Assembly (NCBI GenBank): GCA_002373995.1
Contig: DFLB01000026.1
Span: 119,454 to 183,453 of the forward strand
From: Bacteroidales bacterium UBA3630
Lineage (GTDB): Bacteria > Bacteroidota > Bacteroidia > Bacteroidales > P3
Direction: 5' to 3'
Length of the DNA stretch: 64,000 nt
In this document: positions 51,272 to 58,987 of the stretch, one piece after another
Layout of the letters: every line of letters starts with the position of its first letter
Numbering within the stretch: the first letter of the stretch is position 1
The notes under the pieces: model-generated
Databases searched by the model: none
Seen by the model: the letters and a program-made list of their open reading frames with translations, nothing else
What the model was told of the DNA's origin: nothing
Translations under genes and position numbers: made by a program

Positions 51272-51326
51272 TAGGTTAGAGGTTATAGGTTAGAGGTTAT
51301 AGGTTAGAGGTTATAGGTTAGAGGTT
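51271..51326 (+). repeat. Heptamer array between topA and glycosyltransferase
   Basis: Eight perfect units alternating ATAGGTT and AGAGGTT. It starts at the last base of the topA stop codon and runs into the next gene: the last TT forms the first two bases of that gene's TTG start codon. In-frame stops (TAG) in the array exclude any earlier start. Confidence 0.93.
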
Positions 51327-53274
51327 GAAAGTCGACATAGTCATAGTAAACTACAACGTCAAGTACTTCCTGAGGCAGTGCTTGGAGTCGGTCTATGGCT
51401 CGGAGCGGACGCTGGCCGACGGGAGCCGGCTTGAGATAGCGGTGTGGGTGGTAGACAACGACTCGGTAGACGGGTCGGTGGAGATGGTGCGGCGCGAGTT
51501 TCCCGCGGTGCACCTCATCGACAACCACGAGAACGTAGGCTTTGCCCGCGCCAACAACCAGGCGCTAAAAGAGGTAGGAGGTGTTAGGTCGGAGGTGGGA
51601 GGTACAACCTCCGACTTCCTACCTACTACCTCCGACCTCATACTACTGCTGAACCCAGACACAGTGGTGGAGCACGACACGCTGGTGCGCTGCGCCGACT
51701 TCATGCAGCAGCACCCAGAATGCGGCGGTCTGACAGTGAAGATGGTCGACGGCAAGGGCAACTACCTGCCTGAAAGCAAGCGAGGCTTCCCTTCACCGGA
51801 GGCATCGTTCTACAAGATCTCGGGCCTGATACACCTCTTCCCGCACCACCGACGCATAGCGGCCTACTACATGGGGCACCTGGGAGAAGACGATGTCAAC
51901 GAGATAGAGATCATGCCCGGAGCGTTCATGATGCTGCGACGCGAAGTCTACGACCGTATTGGCGGCCTCGACGAGAGCTACTTCATGTATGGCGAGGATA
52001 TCGACTACTCGTGGCGCATCCGGCTGGCCGGCTGGCAAAACTGGTATCTTCCCACGACGCGCATCATCCACTACAAAGGCGAAAGCACCAAGAAGGGGTC
52101 GATGAACTACGTGTACACCTTCTACAACGCGATGGCCATCTTCGTCAACAAATACTTCAGCGGACGCAACGCGCGCTTGTTCAACATGCTGCTGCACATG
52201 GCCATTTGGTTGCGGGCGGCAATGGCATGGATAAAACGCATCGGGCAGCGCATTGCCGTGCCGGTGGCAGACTTTCTGCTCTCGTATGGCGGCTTCCTGT
52301 TGCTCAAACAGCTATGGGAGAACTTCAAAGGCGTAGGTGGCGACTACTATCCGGCAGAATACACAACGCTGGTCATACCGCTGTACATCCTCATCCTGAT
52401 GTGCAGCAGTTGGCTTGGCGGCGGCTACGACCGACCGTTGCGTGCCGGCCGCATCGTGCGCGGCATGGGCATCGGCGTACTGCTGTTGCTGGCGTTCTAC
52501 TCGTTGCTCGACGAGAGCCAGCGCTACTCGCGCATGCTGTTGTTGATAGGGGCCGGATGGACCCTGACAGCCACGCTTATAGTGAGGCTGGTGCTCAGCC
52601 TATGCCATGTTAAAGGATACGCACTGCGCGCACGCAGGCGCGGAAGCACCATCGTGGTGGGGCAAGCCGAGCAGACATCACGCATACGCACCTTATACAC
52701 CTCGCACGGCATCGCGACAGACCACATAGTGGAGACAACCGACAGCGATGCCCGCCATCTGCAGGACCTGATACGCATAGAACATGCCGAAGAGGTGGTC
52801 TTCTGCGGCCACGACATCGACCTGCAGCACATCATAGAGCTGATGGCCCACCTGCGCACGACAGGTGTGGAATACAAGATTGCGCCTACGGCGGGCGACT
52901 ACATCATTGGCAGCGAAAGCATCCTGTCGGCCGACGACCTATGCCTGGCCGACCTCGACACCATCAGCACCGATACCTGTCGGCGGCACAAGCGCCTGTT
53001 CGACATCGGCACCTCGCTGCTGCTGCTGCTGCTCAGCCCGGTGCTGTTCTGGTTCCAACGACGGAAAAGCCGCTACTTTGCCGACTGTCTGAATGTACTC
53101 ATCGGGCGGCTGACATGGGTGGGCTACACCGGCCGGCGCGGAGTATTCCTGCCGTCGGCACTGATGCCCGACGCCAGCGCCGACCTGCAGGAGCGCCTCA
53201 TGCTGCGCTACATGCGTCACTACCGTACAGCCAGCGACCTGGTGATACTCATGCGAAACCTGAACAATCTATGA
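51325..53274 (+). CDS. Large membrane glycosyltransferase, GT2 plus phosphotransferase-like half
   Basis: 649 residues. N-terminal GT2 domain (about 1-260: VDIVIVNYNVKYFL, VVDNDSVDGS, LLLNPDTV with the DxD-like motif, FMYGEDIDYSWRIRLAG). A membrane region with several helices follows, then a nucleotide-binding-like domain (STIVVGQAEQTSRI...EVVFCGHDIDL, about 440-540) and a final helix with KRLFDIGTSLLLLLLSP, as in polyprenyl-phosphate sugar transferases, but without their catalytic domain. It probably builds a surface polysaccharide on lipid carrier. The start is TTG 51325. A 70-base heptamer array lies within the GT2 domain. Confidence 0.85.
   Translation: MKVDIVIVNYNVKYFLRQCLESVYGSERTLADGSRLEIAVWVVDNDSVDGSVEMVRREFPAVHLIDNHENVGFARANNQALKEVGGVRSEVGGTTSDFLPTTSDLILLLNPDTVVEHDTLVRCADFMQQHPECGGLTVKMVDGKGNYLPESKRGFPSPEASFYKISGLIHLFPHHRRIAAYYMGHLGEDDVNEIEIMPGAFMMLRREVYDRIGGLDESYFMYGEDIDYSWRIRLAGWQNWYLPTTRIIHYKGESTKKGSMNYVYTFYNAMAIFVNKYFSGRNARLFNMLLHMAIWLRAAMAWIKRIGQRIAVPVADFLLSYGGFLLLKQLWENFKGVGGDYYPAEYTTLVIPLYILILMCSSWLGGGYDRPLRAGRIVRGMGIGVLLLLAFYSLLDESQRYSRMLLLIGAGWTLTATLIVRLVLSLCHVKGYALRARRRGSTIVVGQAEQTSRIRTLYTSHGIATDHIVETTDSDARHLQDLIRIEHAEEVVFCGHDIDLQHIIELMAHLRTTGVEYKIAPTAGDYIIGSESILSADDLCLADLDTISTDTCRRHKRLFDIGTSLLLLLLSPVLFWFQRRKSRYFADCLNVLIGRLTWVGYTGRRGVFLPSALMPDASADLQERLMLRYMRHYRTASDLVILMRNLNNL
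51571..51640 (+). repeat. Ten-unit heptamer array with inverted halves inside the glycosyltransferase
   Basis: Five GAGGTNN-type units (GAGGTAG, GAGGTGT, TAGGTCG, GAGGTGG, GAGGTAC) followed by five of complementary type (AACCTCC, GACTTCC, TACCTAC, TACCTCC, GACCTCA). The halves can pair as a long hairpin. The array stays in frame and encodes about 20 extra residues (EVGGVRSEVGG ... TTSDFLPTTSD) between the conserved NNQAL and LLLNPD motifs. Confidence 0.9.
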
Positions 53275-53900
53275 AACGCATACTGTTCATATTGACCCTA
53301 CTGCTGCCCCTCAGCCTGTCCGCGCAACGCATCCACGCGTACGTGACGTCGGGTGTGTCGCTGTCTCAGATTGAAGGCGACGAACTCAAAGGCTTCCGGC
53401 AAGCCGGCTTCACGGGCGGTGTGGGAGCACTGACAGCCCTTGACAAACACTACCGCTGGGGGCTGAGCATCGAAGCGCTGTTCAGCCAACGCGGAGCCTA
53501 CAACCGTAGCGCCGACCCCTACGCTGCCAACATAGCGCTGAACTACATAGACATCCCGCTGCTGGTACACTATCAGGACCCCTACGGCGGCATGTTGGTG
53601 GGTGTCGGCCTCAACTACGGGCGCTTGGTAGAACAGCCCCACTTCCAAGGCGAGATCAACAAAAAATACTTCCTGCCCGACACCAGCGACTACGCCTTCA
53701 ACCTGTCAGACCTCGCCGTGGTAGCCGATGCGCGGTTCACCATCTGGCGCGGGCTGCAGTTCAACCTGCGGTGGCAGTATTCCATTATCCCCATCAAGCG
53801 AGACTGGCACTTCACAGAGTACGAGATGGGGCGCTGGCGCGAATGGAGCAACAACTGCTACAACCACAGCCTGTCGTTCCGCCTGATCTGGCAGTTTTAA
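53271..53900 (+). CDS. PorT-like outer-membrane beta-barrel protein
   Basis: 209 residues with a signal peptide (MKRILFILTLLLPLSLSAQ). The mature protein has alternating beta strands with aromatic girdle residues and ends in an aromatic residue (SLSFRLIWQF), consistent with an eight-stranded barrel. Start and size resemble the PorT/OmpA-like beta-barrel family. PorT itself takes part in type IX secretion, but this family is broad and that role is not shown. It overlaps the glycosyltransferase stop by four bases (ATGA) and is followed by coaD after 21 bases. Confidence 0.75.
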   Translation: MKRILFILTLLLPLSLSAQRIHAYVTSGVSLSQIEGDELKGFRQAGFTGGVGALTALDKHYRWGLSIEALFSQRGAYNRSADPYAANIALNYIDIPLLVHYQDPYGGMLVGVGLNYGRLVEQPHFQGEINKKYFLPDTSDYAFNLSDLAVVADARFTIWRGLQFNLRWQYSIIPIKRDWHFTEYEMGRWREWSNNCYNHSLSFRLIWQF

Positions 53901-53921
53901 CAACAAACATCAAAGACGCTT

Positions 53922-54344
53922 ATGGCAACGGCATTGTTTCCCGGGTCGTTCGACCCTTTCACCACAGGCCATGAGGCCATCCTGCGGCGCGTGCTGCCCC
54001 TGTTCGAGAAGGTCGTCGTGGCTGTTGGCGTCAACACGGAGAAGCGATACATGTTCACCGTAGAAGAGCGCCTGGCCCGCATCCGTCAGATGCTGTCCGA
54101 CTGTCCCACGGTGGAAGTGACATCGTATGACGGCATGACCATCGACCACTGCCATGCGGTTGGGGCACAGTGCATCATACGCGGCATCAGGACTGCCACG
54201 GATCTGGAATACGAGCAGACCATCGCTGCCGTCAACCGGCTGCAAGATCCTGCCATCGAGACCCTTTTAGTGATGGCCGACCCCGAGCACGTCAACATCA
54301 GCAGCACCCTTGAACGCGAGAAACTGACACACCCATGTTCCTGA
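53922..54344 (+). CDS. coaD: Phosphopantetheine adenylyltransferase, short C-terminus
   Basis: Adds AMP to 4'-phosphopantetheine in coenzyme A synthesis. Motifs: PGSFDPFTTGHEAIL (HxGH-type nucleotide site, here TTGH), TIDHCHAVGAQCIIRGIR, and HVNISSTLERE corresponding to the ISSSxVRE motif. The protein ends seven residues after the last motif (KLTHPCS), while normal members go on for about 20 residues including a GDV-x-x-F-(V/L)-P segment. The end overlaps the recG start by ten bases. The core is intact, so it may still be active. Confidence 0.92.
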   Translation: MATALFPGSFDPFTTGHEAILRRVLPLFEKVVVAVGVNTEKRYMFTVEERLARIRQMLSDCPTVEVTSYDGMTIDHCHAVGAQCIIRGIRTATDLEYEQTIAAVNRLQDPAIETLLVMADPEHVNISSTLEREKLTHPCS

Positions 54345-56419
54345 CCGACGACATAGTCTACCTCAAGGGCGTAGGCCCCACGAAGGCCAAAGTGCTGGCC
54401 TCCGAGCTGGGCATACGCACTGCGGGCCAGTTGTTGGAATACTTTCCCTTCCGCTATGTGGACCGCTCGTCGCTGAGCCGCATCGCCGACCTCACTGAAG
54501 AGAGCGGCTACGTGGTGCTGCGGGGCACGGTGAGCAACCTGCAGACCGTCAGCACAGGTCCACGGCGGGAACGCCTGACGGCCGACTTCAGCGACGGCAG
54601 CGGAACGATGCAGCTCGTGTGGTTCGCCGGCACCAAATGGGCCCGCGAGCGGTTGAAAGCCGGCGTGCAATACCTCGTCATGGGCAAGCCAACGCTCTTC
54701 AACGGGCAATGGCAACTGAGCCATCCCGAGATGGAGACCAGCGAAGAACAGGACCACTCCTCCTTTCCCTTCCTGCCGGTCTACAACACCACGGAGAAGA
54801 TGAAGCAGCACGGCCTCGGCACCCGAGCCTTGGCACGGCTGACCGAGACCCTCTGCGGCTGCGCGGCAGGCATAGAGGAGACCCTGCCTGCCGACGTGCT
54901 GGGCAAGTACCACCTCCTGGGGCGCCGCGAGGCCCTCCTCGCCATCCACTACCCTGCCAGCACCGACCAGTTAGAGGCGGCACGCACACGACTCAAATAC
55001 GAAGAGCTCTTCTTCCTCCAGCTTGACTACCAATACGCTCACAGCGAACGCCAGCTGCACTCAGCCGGGCGTGTTTTTACCACCGTGGGAGAGTGTTTCA
55101 ACCGCTTCTTCCGCGAGAAGATACCCTTCCCGCTGACCGAGGCGCAGAAACGCGTCATCCGCGAGATACGCGAAGACATGCGCTCCGGGCGGCAGATGAA
55201 CCGCCTGCTGCAAGGCGATGTGGGCAGCGGCAAGACCCTCGTGGCTCTGATGTGCATGCTGCTGGCACTCGACAACGGCTGCCAGGCCTGCCTGATGGCC
55301 CCCACGGAGATCCTGGCCACGCAACACTACTACACCTTCCAGCGAATGCTCGACGGGCTGGATATCAGCGTAGAGCTGCTCATCGGCAGCCGCCGTCCCG
55401 CCGAGAAGAAAAAGACCAAAGAGCGCATCGCCACCGGTGCCACACAGATAGTCATCGGCACCCACGCCCTCATCGAGGACGATGTGCGCTTCCGCGACCT
55501 GGGGCTGGTAGTCATCGACGAGCAGCACCGCTTCGGCGTCGAGCAGCGCGCCCGCCTGTGGGCCAAGTCGTCGGTGCCGCCGCACATCCTCGTCATGACG
55601 GCCACTCCCATACCGCGCACGTTAGCCATGACACTCTACGGCGACCTCGACTGCTCCGTCATCGACCAGCTGCCGCCAGGCCGCCACCCGGTGCGCACCT
55701 ATCACCGCACCGAACCCCGCCGACCACTGGTATTCAGCTTCCTGAAGAAGCAGATCGACGCCGGCAGGCAGGTCTACTTTGTCTACCCCATCATCCACGA
55801 CAACCCCAAGCTCGACCTGCGCGACCTTGAGGACGGACTCGAAATGGTGCAGAACTACTTTCCGCGGCCGCAGTACCAGGTGAGCATGATGCACGGCCAG
55901 CTGACAGCCGAGGAGAAAGCCTTCGAGATGGACCGCTTCAAGCAGGGCAAGACACACATCATGGTGGCCACCACAGTCATCGAGGTGGGCGTGGACGTCC
56001 CCAACGCCACGGTGATGGTCATCGAGAACGCCGAACGCTTCGGCCTCAGCCAGTTGCACCAGCTGCGCGGACGCGTGGGCCGCGGCGGAGAGCAGAGCTA
56101 TTGCATCCTCATGACAAAAGACCGCCTGAGCCACACCTCGGCAGAGCGCATCCGCACCATGTGCAGCACCACCGACGGCTTCGAGATTGCCGAAGCCGAC
56201 CTGCGTCTGCGCGGGCCTGGCGACATCCAGGGACTGCAGCAGAGCGGCGTGCTGGACCTGCGCTTAGCCTCTATCGTCGACGACGAGCCCCTCGTCGCCG
56301 CCACCCGCAACGACGTGCGCGACATCCTCGGTGCCGACCCCACGCTTGCGGCGCACCCCATACTGCTGCGCTACATAGAACAATCCAAAAACAAGATGCT
56401 ATGGGGGAAGATCAGTTGA
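54335..56419 (+). CDS. recG: ATP-dependent DNA helicase RecG
   Basis: 694 residues. Reverses stalled replication forks. N-terminal wedge domain with an OB fold (VYLKGVGPTKAKVLASELGI; the FPFRYVDRS segment), then helicase motifs: I GDVGSGKT, Ia APTEILATQHY, II DEQH, III TATPIPRTL, V ATTVIEVGVDVPNA, VI QLRGRVGRG, and the TRG-like C-terminal region with LRLRGPGDIQGLQQSG. Full length. It overlaps coaD (ten bases) and the GNAT gene (19 bases). Confidence 0.97.
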   Translation: MFLTDDIVYLKGVGPTKAKVLASELGIRTAGQLLEYFPFRYVDRSSLSRIADLTEESGYVVLRGTVSNLQTVSTGPRRERLTADFSDGSGTMQLVWFAGTKWARERLKAGVQYLVMGKPTLFNGQWQLSHPEMETSEEQDHSSFPFLPVYNTTEKMKQHGLGTRALARLTETLCGCAAGIEETLPADVLGKYHLLGRREALLAIHYPASTDQLEAARTRLKYEELFFLQLDYQYAHSERQLHSAGRVFTTVGECFNRFFREKIPFPLTEAQKRVIREIREDMRSGRQMNRLLQGDVGSGKTLVALMCMLLALDNGCQACLMAPTEILATQHYYTFQRMLDGLDISVELLIGSRRPAEKKKTKERIATGATQIVIGTHALIEDDVRFRDLGLVVIDEQHRFGVEQRARLWAKSSVPPHILVMTATPIPRTLAMTLYGDLDCSVIDQLPPGRHPVRTYHRTEPRRPLVFSFLKKQIDAGRQVYFVYPIIHDNPKLDLRDLEDGLEMVQNYFPRPQYQVSMMHGQLTAEEKAFEMDRFKQGKTHIMVATTVIEVGVDVPNATVMVIENAERFGLSQLHQLRGRVGRGGEQSYCILMTKDRLSHTSAERIRTMCSTTDGFEIAEADLRLRGPGDIQGLQQSGVLDLRLASIVDDEPLVAATRNDVRDILGADPTLAAHPILLRYIEQSKNKMLWGKIS

Positions 56420-56841
56420 AAGTGGAAAGCGGAAAGAGCGAAGAGGAAAGATACACGCTCCAATTGGTGGCTGAGGAGGGGGCTTCGCTCAGCAGCGGGT
56501 CGCTGCGGCTCTACGCGCTGCCATACGGCTGTGTGGACCTCTACGCCTACGACCCTTTGAACCGCCGCGCGGCGGTGGGCATCGTGGTGGCCACGGAATA
56601 CCGCCGCCAAGGATACGCATTGGCCATGCTCGACGCGCTGGCCGACCACTACCGCGGCACGTTGCATTGCCTCTATGCCGACATCGCCGCCACCAACAGC
56701 GCCTCCATCGCCCTCTTCCACAAGGCCGGCTACACCGAGTGCGGCCGCTTCCGCGAATGGCTCGACGTGAACGGCCAATACATCGACAGCATACGTATGC
56801 AACTCATACTCAACCCACAACACCAAACCCTCAACACTTGA
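56401..56841 (+). CDS. GNAT-family N-acetyltransferase
   Basis: 146 residues. The acetyl-CoA-binding motif is visible (VATEYRRQGYALAMLDAL, about 65-82), followed by ADIAATNSASIALFHKAGYTECGRF, the usual motif B end of RimI/ribosomal or small-molecule acetyltransferases. The acceptor is unknown. The start ATG 56401 lies within recG (19-base overlap). Both ends carry heptamer repeats: the KVESGKSEEE segment near the N-terminus and the C-terminal LNPQHQTLNT are encoded by them. Confidence 0.85.
   Translation: MGEDQLKVESGKSEEERYTLQLVAEEGASLSSGSLRLYALPYGCVDLYAYDPLNRRAAVGIVVATEYRRQGYALAMLDALADHYRGTLHCLYADIAATNSASIALFHKAGYTECGRFREWLDVNGQYIDSIRMQLILNPQHQTLNT
56418..56452 (+). repeat. Heptamer array at the recG-GNAT junction
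   Basis: Units GAAAGTG, GAAAGCG, GAAAGAG, CGAAGAG and GAAAGAT. The array begins within the recG stop codon and encodes residues 6-17 of the acetyltransferase. Confidence 0.8.
56809..56836 (+). repeat. Heptamer array at the GNAT-mltG junction
   Basis: Units CTCAACC, CACAACA, CCAAACC and CTCAACA, forming the last codons of the acetyltransferase and ending just before the TTG start of mltG. Confidence 0.65.
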
Positions 56842-57812
56842 AAAAGACACTCATCATTATAGCTGTGCTCGTGGCCGCCGGAGCCATAGGCGCCTACAGC
56901 CTGCTCAAGACCACGACCGCCAACAGCGAGGCGGTACGCATCTATCTGCCCGAGGGGAGCACCTACCCCGCCCTGCTCGACACCCTGCGGGCCGACGGCA
57001 TAGGAGCCTCCACCGCCTTGCGCCTGATGGCCAAAGGCATGAAGCTCGACGAGCGGGTGCGCGAAGGGAGCTACGTGGTGCCGCCGCATACGAGCAACAT
57101 AGCCCTCGTGCGCAAGCTGCGCAACGGGCAGCAAGACCCCATCCGGCTGACCATCGGCAAATTCCGCCTGCCGCAGGACCTCAACACCTACCTCGGCAGC
57201 AAGCTGATGCACAACGACTTCAACGTGACGATAGACAGCTTCCACCTCGTCCTGCCCGACACCTACGAAGTCTACTGGACCATCACGCCAGAGCAGTTCA
57301 TGCAGAGGATGGAGAGAGAGTGGGAAGCGGAGCGTGGAAAGTGGAAAGAGGAAAGTGGAAATATTTCCAGGTGCGGCAAAGAACTTTCCACCTTCAAAGA
57401 GGTGGTCATCCTGGCCTCCATCGTCGAGGAAGAGACCAACTACGGGCCGGAGAAGCCGCTTGTGGCCAGCGTGTACCTCAACAGGTTGGCCAAGGGGATG
57501 GCGCTGCAGGCCGACCCGACGGTGAAATACGCCGTTGGCGACTTCAGCCTGCGGCGCATCCTGAAGAGCCACCTGACCGTGGAGAGTCCGTTCAACACCT
57601 ACCTGCATACCGGCCTGCCGCCGGCCCCCATCTGCCTGCCCTCGAAGGCCACCATCCACGCCGTGCTCAACGCGCCGCAGACCGACTACCTCTACTTCTG
57701 CGCCAGCGAGCGCATGGACGGCACGCACAACTTCGCCACCACCATAGGCGAACACAACCGCAACGCAGCCCGTTTCCATGCCGTCCTCGACCGGAGGGGA
57801 ATCAAGAAGTAG
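56838..57812 (+). CDS. mltG: Endolytic murein transglycosylase
   Basis: 324 residues. One N-terminal membrane helix (LIIIAVLVAAGAIGAYSLL), LysM-like region and the YceG domain with the catalytic Glu in VVILASIVEEET, NRLAKGMALQADPTVKYAV and the C-terminal YFCASERMDGTHNFATTIGEHNRN. It cuts new glycan strands at the membrane and so limits their length. The start is TTG 56838, whose second and third bases and the next base form the TGA stop of the GNAT gene; no other in-frame start fits. A heptamer-like repeat (57322-57370) encodes the ERGKWKEESGN region just before the catalytic domain. Confidence 0.93.
   Translation: MKKTLIIIAVLVAAGAIGAYSLLKTTTANSEAVRIYLPEGSTYPALLDTLRADGIGASTALRLMAKGMKLDERVREGSYVVPPHTSNIALVRKLRNGQQDPIRLTIGKFRLPQDLNTYLGSKLMHNDFNVTIDSFHLVLPDTYEVYWTITPEQFMQRMEREWEAERGKWKEESGNISRCGKELSTFKEVVILASIVEEETNYGPEKPLVASVYLNRLAKGMALQADPTVKYAVGDFSLRRILKSHLTVESPFNTYLHTGLPPAPICLPSKATIHAVLNAPQTDYLYFCASERMDGTHNFATTIGEHNRNAARFHAVLDRRGIKK
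57322..57370 (+). repeat. Heptamer array inside mltG
   Basis: Units GGGAAGC, GGAGCGT, GGAAAGT, GGAAAGA, GGAAAGT, GGAAATA and TTTCCAG. The units are close to those at 56418-56452. It lies in a helical region that varies in length in the family. Confidence 0.75.
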
Positions 57813-57835
57813 TGGAAAGATGAGTGCAATTAAAG

Positions 57836-58870
57836 ATTGCTATTGAGAGGGAGCTCCTAAAGGAGCAAGAACAGGTTGGGAAGCATCACCATTATTGCTA
57901 TTGAGAGGGAGCTCCTAAAGGAGCAAGAACAGGTTGGAAAGCATCACCATTATTGCTATTGAGAGAGAGCTCCTAAAGGAGCAAGAACAGGTTGGGAAGC
58001 ATCACCAATATTGCTATTGAGAGGGAGCTCCTAAAGGAGCAAGAACAGGTTGGAAAGCTTCACCATTATTGCTATTGAAAGGGAGCTCCTAAAGGAGCAA
58101 GAACAGGTTGGGATGCATCTCCATTATTGCTATTGAGAGGGAGCTCCTAAAGGAGCAAGAACAGGTTGGGAAGCATCACCAATATTGCTATTGAAAGGGA
58201 GCTCCTAAAGGAGCAAGAACAGGTTGGGAAGCTTCACCATTATTGCTATTGAGAGAGAGTTCCTAAAGGAGCAAGAACAGGTTGGGATGCATCACCATTA
58301 TTGCTATTGAGAGGGAGCTCCTAAAGGAGCAAGAACAGGTTGGGATGCATCACCATTATTCCTATTGAAAGGGAGCTCCTAAAGGAGCAAGAACAGGTTG
58401 GGATGCATCACCAATATTGCTATTGAAAGAGAGCTCCTAAAGGAGCAAGAACAGGTTGGGAAGCATCACCATTATTGCTATTGAAAGGGAGCTCCTAAAG
58501 GAGCAAGAACAGGTTGGGAAGCATCACCATTATTGCTATTGAAAGAGAGCTCCTAAAGGAGCAAGAACAGGTTGGGAAGCTTCACCATTATTGCTATTGA
58601 GAGAGAGCTCCTAAAGGAGCAAGAACAGGTTGGGATGCATCACCATTATTGCTATTGAAAGGGAGCTCCTAAAGGAGCAAGAACAGGTTGGGAAGCATCA
58701 CCAATATTGCTATTGAGAGAGAGCTCCCAAAGGAGCAAGAACAGGTTGGAAAGCATCACCATTATTGCTATTGAGAGAGAGCTCCTAAAGGAGCAAGAAC
58801 AGGTTGGGATGCATCACCAATATTGCTATTGAGAGGCAGCTTCTGACGGAGCACAAGGCAGTTGAAGAGT
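57836..58870. repeat. 58-bp minisatellite, 17 full units plus one decayed unit
   Basis: Seventeen head-to-tail units start every 58 bases from 57836 to 58764; an eighteenth (58822) decays after 20 bases. Each begins ATTGCTATTGA and contains a 6-bp hairpin, GCTCCT-AA-AGGAGC, then CAAGAACAGGTTGGGAAGC and CACCATT. Units differ by a few substitutions at fixed places (GAGAGGG/GAAAGGG/GAGAGAG; GGAAG/GAAAG/GGATG; CATT/CAAT) and none differ in length. Stops occur in all frames on both strands, so it is not coding. It fills the gap between mltG and the first giant surface protein. Confidence 0.97.
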
Positions 58871-58958
58871 AAGGTTGTGCGGGCGTTAAAAATAGTTAAA
58901 ACCGCAAGGCGTTGACAACAAAAGGGGTAGTAAATATATCTATAAAGGGAAAAAATCG

Positions 58959-58966
58959 TATCTTTG
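58959..58966 (+). promoter_or_regulatory. -7 promoter element for the giant surface protein operon
   Basis: TATCTTTG followed by CAG lies 21 bases before the start. No TTTG box is found at the proper distance upstream. Confidence 0.5.
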
Positions 58967-58987
58967 CAGTTTGAAGAAAGCGAAGGA

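Noticed and set aside
57836..58870. CRISPR array
   Set aside because: The full 58-base unit is conserved; there are no unique spacers between shorter repeats, and no cas genes are nearby.
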